DNA from: Acidobacteriaceae bacterium
GTDB lineage: Bacteria > Acidobacteriota > Terriglobia > Terriglobales > Acidobacteriaceae
Reading direction: 5' to 3'
Length of the DNA: 32,703 nt
NCBI GenBank assembly: GCA_025352065.1
Contig: JANXUC010000067.1
Span: 1 to 32,703, forward strand
The position numbers and the translations under genes are program-made. Shown piece by piece: positions 31,731 to 32,703 of this stretch (the stretch's first letter is position 1; each line of letters starts with the position of its first letter). Under the pieces are notes generated by a model. It was given only the letters and a program-made list of their open reading frames with translations, was not told where the DNA came from and made no database searches.

Positions 31731-32703
31731 ATGGCCACTCCTTTCGACATCAAAGGGAACTTAACGCCTCATCCCGCAACTACGGGCGTGATCGGCCGCG
31801 TTCTCGTAATCGCCGTCTTTTTTGCCCTCATTCTCGTGCTCTCGCCGACAGCAGCCGTTGCGAGACAGGAGCCGACATCCGCAGAGTCCACTTCCACTCC
31901 GGCCGCCGCTCCAGCGCCCCCAGCTCTTCCTCCCACTACCGATCCTGTGGAAATCATCCGCCGCGTCGCCGCGCACGAAGAAGAAAACGAAAAGAAGGAA
32001 CGCAACTACACTTACGTCCAATATGTCATCGAGAAAAAGCTGGTCGATAAAGGAGCGGTGAAGTCCACCGAGACTCGCACCTACGACGTGATGGTGATTT
32101 ACGGCGAACAAGTTGAGCGCCAGGTGGCGAAGGATGACAAGCCGCTCCCGCCGAAAGATGCTGCCAAGGAAGAAGAAAAGATTAACAAGCTGATCGAAAA
32201 ATATAAAAACGAAACTGAAGACCAGCGCAGAAAGCGTCTGGAAAAGGCCGCGAAAGAAAAAGAAAAGGCTCGCGAATTCGTGAAGGATATCGCCGACGCC
32301 TTCAATTTCACTATGCTGCCGCCGGAAACGCTGGACGGCCACACTCTCTATCCAATGCAGGCGGAACCGAAGCCCGATTTTAAGCCGCAGACTAAAGAGG
32401 GCAAGTATTTAACAAAATTTCGCGGCAAGGTTTGGATTGATCCCATCGAATATCAATGGGTCAAGCTGGATATGGAATTGTTGGACACAATTTCCTTTGG
32501 ATGGTTCATCGCTCGCTTGCACAAAGGCACGCAAATCCACCTGGAGCAGACGCGCGTGAACGACGAAGTCTGGCTCCCCAAACTGGTTCACCTCAATCTC
32601 GGCGCCCGGATCGCGCTCTTCAAGAGCTTGAGCTACGACGTAACCCAAACCTACCGCGACTACAAAAAGTTTGGCAGCCAAACGAAAATCACGACCGTCG
32701 GCG
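31731..32703 (+). CDS. Secreted protein of unknown function, incomplete at the right edge
   Basis: The frame is open from the ATG at 31731 to the edge (324 codons). A signal/anchor helix (GRVLVIAVFFALILVLSPTAAVA, about 23-45) precedes a Pro/Ala/Thr-rich linker. A highly charged, coiled-coil-like middle (RRVAAHEEENEKKERNYTYVQYV; KEEEKINKLIEKYKNETEDQRRKRLEKAAKEKEKAREFVKDI) follows. The C-terminal part seen here (KYLTKFRGKVWIDPIEYQWVKLD, then LEQTRVNDEVWLPKLVHLNLGA) is beta-rich and looks like the LolA/LppX type of lipid-binding half-barrel, an inference only. The N-terminus has a few residues before the hydrophobic segment, so it could be either cleaved or anchored. The missing end prevents a firm call. 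Confidence 0.75.
   Translation, partial: MATPFDIKGNLTPHPATTGVIGRVLVIAVFFALILVLSPTAAVARQEPTSAESTSTPAAAPAPPALPPTTDPVEIIRRVAAHEEENEKKERNYTYVQYVIEKKLVDKGAVKSTETRTYDVMVIYGEQVERQVAKDDKPLPPKDAAKEEEKINKLIEKYKNETEDQRRKRLEKAAKEKEKAREFVKDIADAFNFTMLPPETLDGHTLYPMQAEPKPDFKPQTKEGKYLTKFRGKVWIDPIEYQWVKLDMELLDTISFGWFIARLHKGTQIHLEQTRVNDEVWLPKLVHLNLGARIALFKSLSYDVTQTYRDYKKFGSQTKITTVG

Overview
The window looks like a piece of an acidobacterial (Terriglobia-type) chromosome. This is inferred from the character of the proteins: a fused E1 alpha-beta 2-oxoacid dehydrogenase, a secretin with a cohesin-like tail, a DedA-rhodanese fusion, a patatin on an outer-membrane barrel, many small secreted proteins of unknown function, and families of short palindromic intergenic repeats. 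No 16S rRNA gene is present, so the assignment rests on gene content only.

Positions 1-3655 are a decayed accessory region ending at a tRNA-Phe gene (3661-3736, minus). It holds a short-chain dehydrogenase joined to an SPW-repeat tail, a small YHS-domain protein, a frameshifted zinc alcohol dehydrogenase, an IS3 OrfA remnant inside a chimeric reading frame, the frameshifted C-terminal end of an RHS protein, and a tyrosine recombinase that has lost its N-terminal domain and stops next to the tRNA 3' end. This reads as the remains of an island integrated at tRNA-Phe. Positions 1019-1277 contain no gene I recognise.

From 3884 to 10501 everything is on the minus strand: hutI and hutU (histidine degradation), two type IV pilin-like pseudopilins, and a large GspD/PilQ-like secretin. 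From 10685 onward the region is housekeeping: smpB, a Met/His-rich secreted protein, a secreted protein of unknown function, pepA, a second secreted protein of unknown function (minus), a patatin-barrel protein (minus), argS (minus), then larC-metG with a 4-base overlap, tatD, a YajQ-family gene, a polyprenyl synthetase and a RidA-family gene (minus). After these come the DedA-rhodanese gene, a CYTH-domain protein, a small secreted protein, the fused E1 gene (minus), a phosphoglycolate phosphatase-like HAD gene, a transglutaminase-like protein, a 53-residue membrane protein (minus), and a secreted protein cut by the right edge.

The most interesting signal is at 26379-26381. The DedA-rhodanese reading frame meets a TGA exactly at the position of the rhodanese catalytic cysteine, and the same frame then continues through the rest of an intact rhodanese domain to a TAA at 26538-26540. 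This is the pattern expected of a selenoprotein. Other notable points are a dispersed-repeat sequence inserted in frame in argS, paired copies of three intergenic palindrome families, and a small membrane-protein gene below the usual size cut-off.
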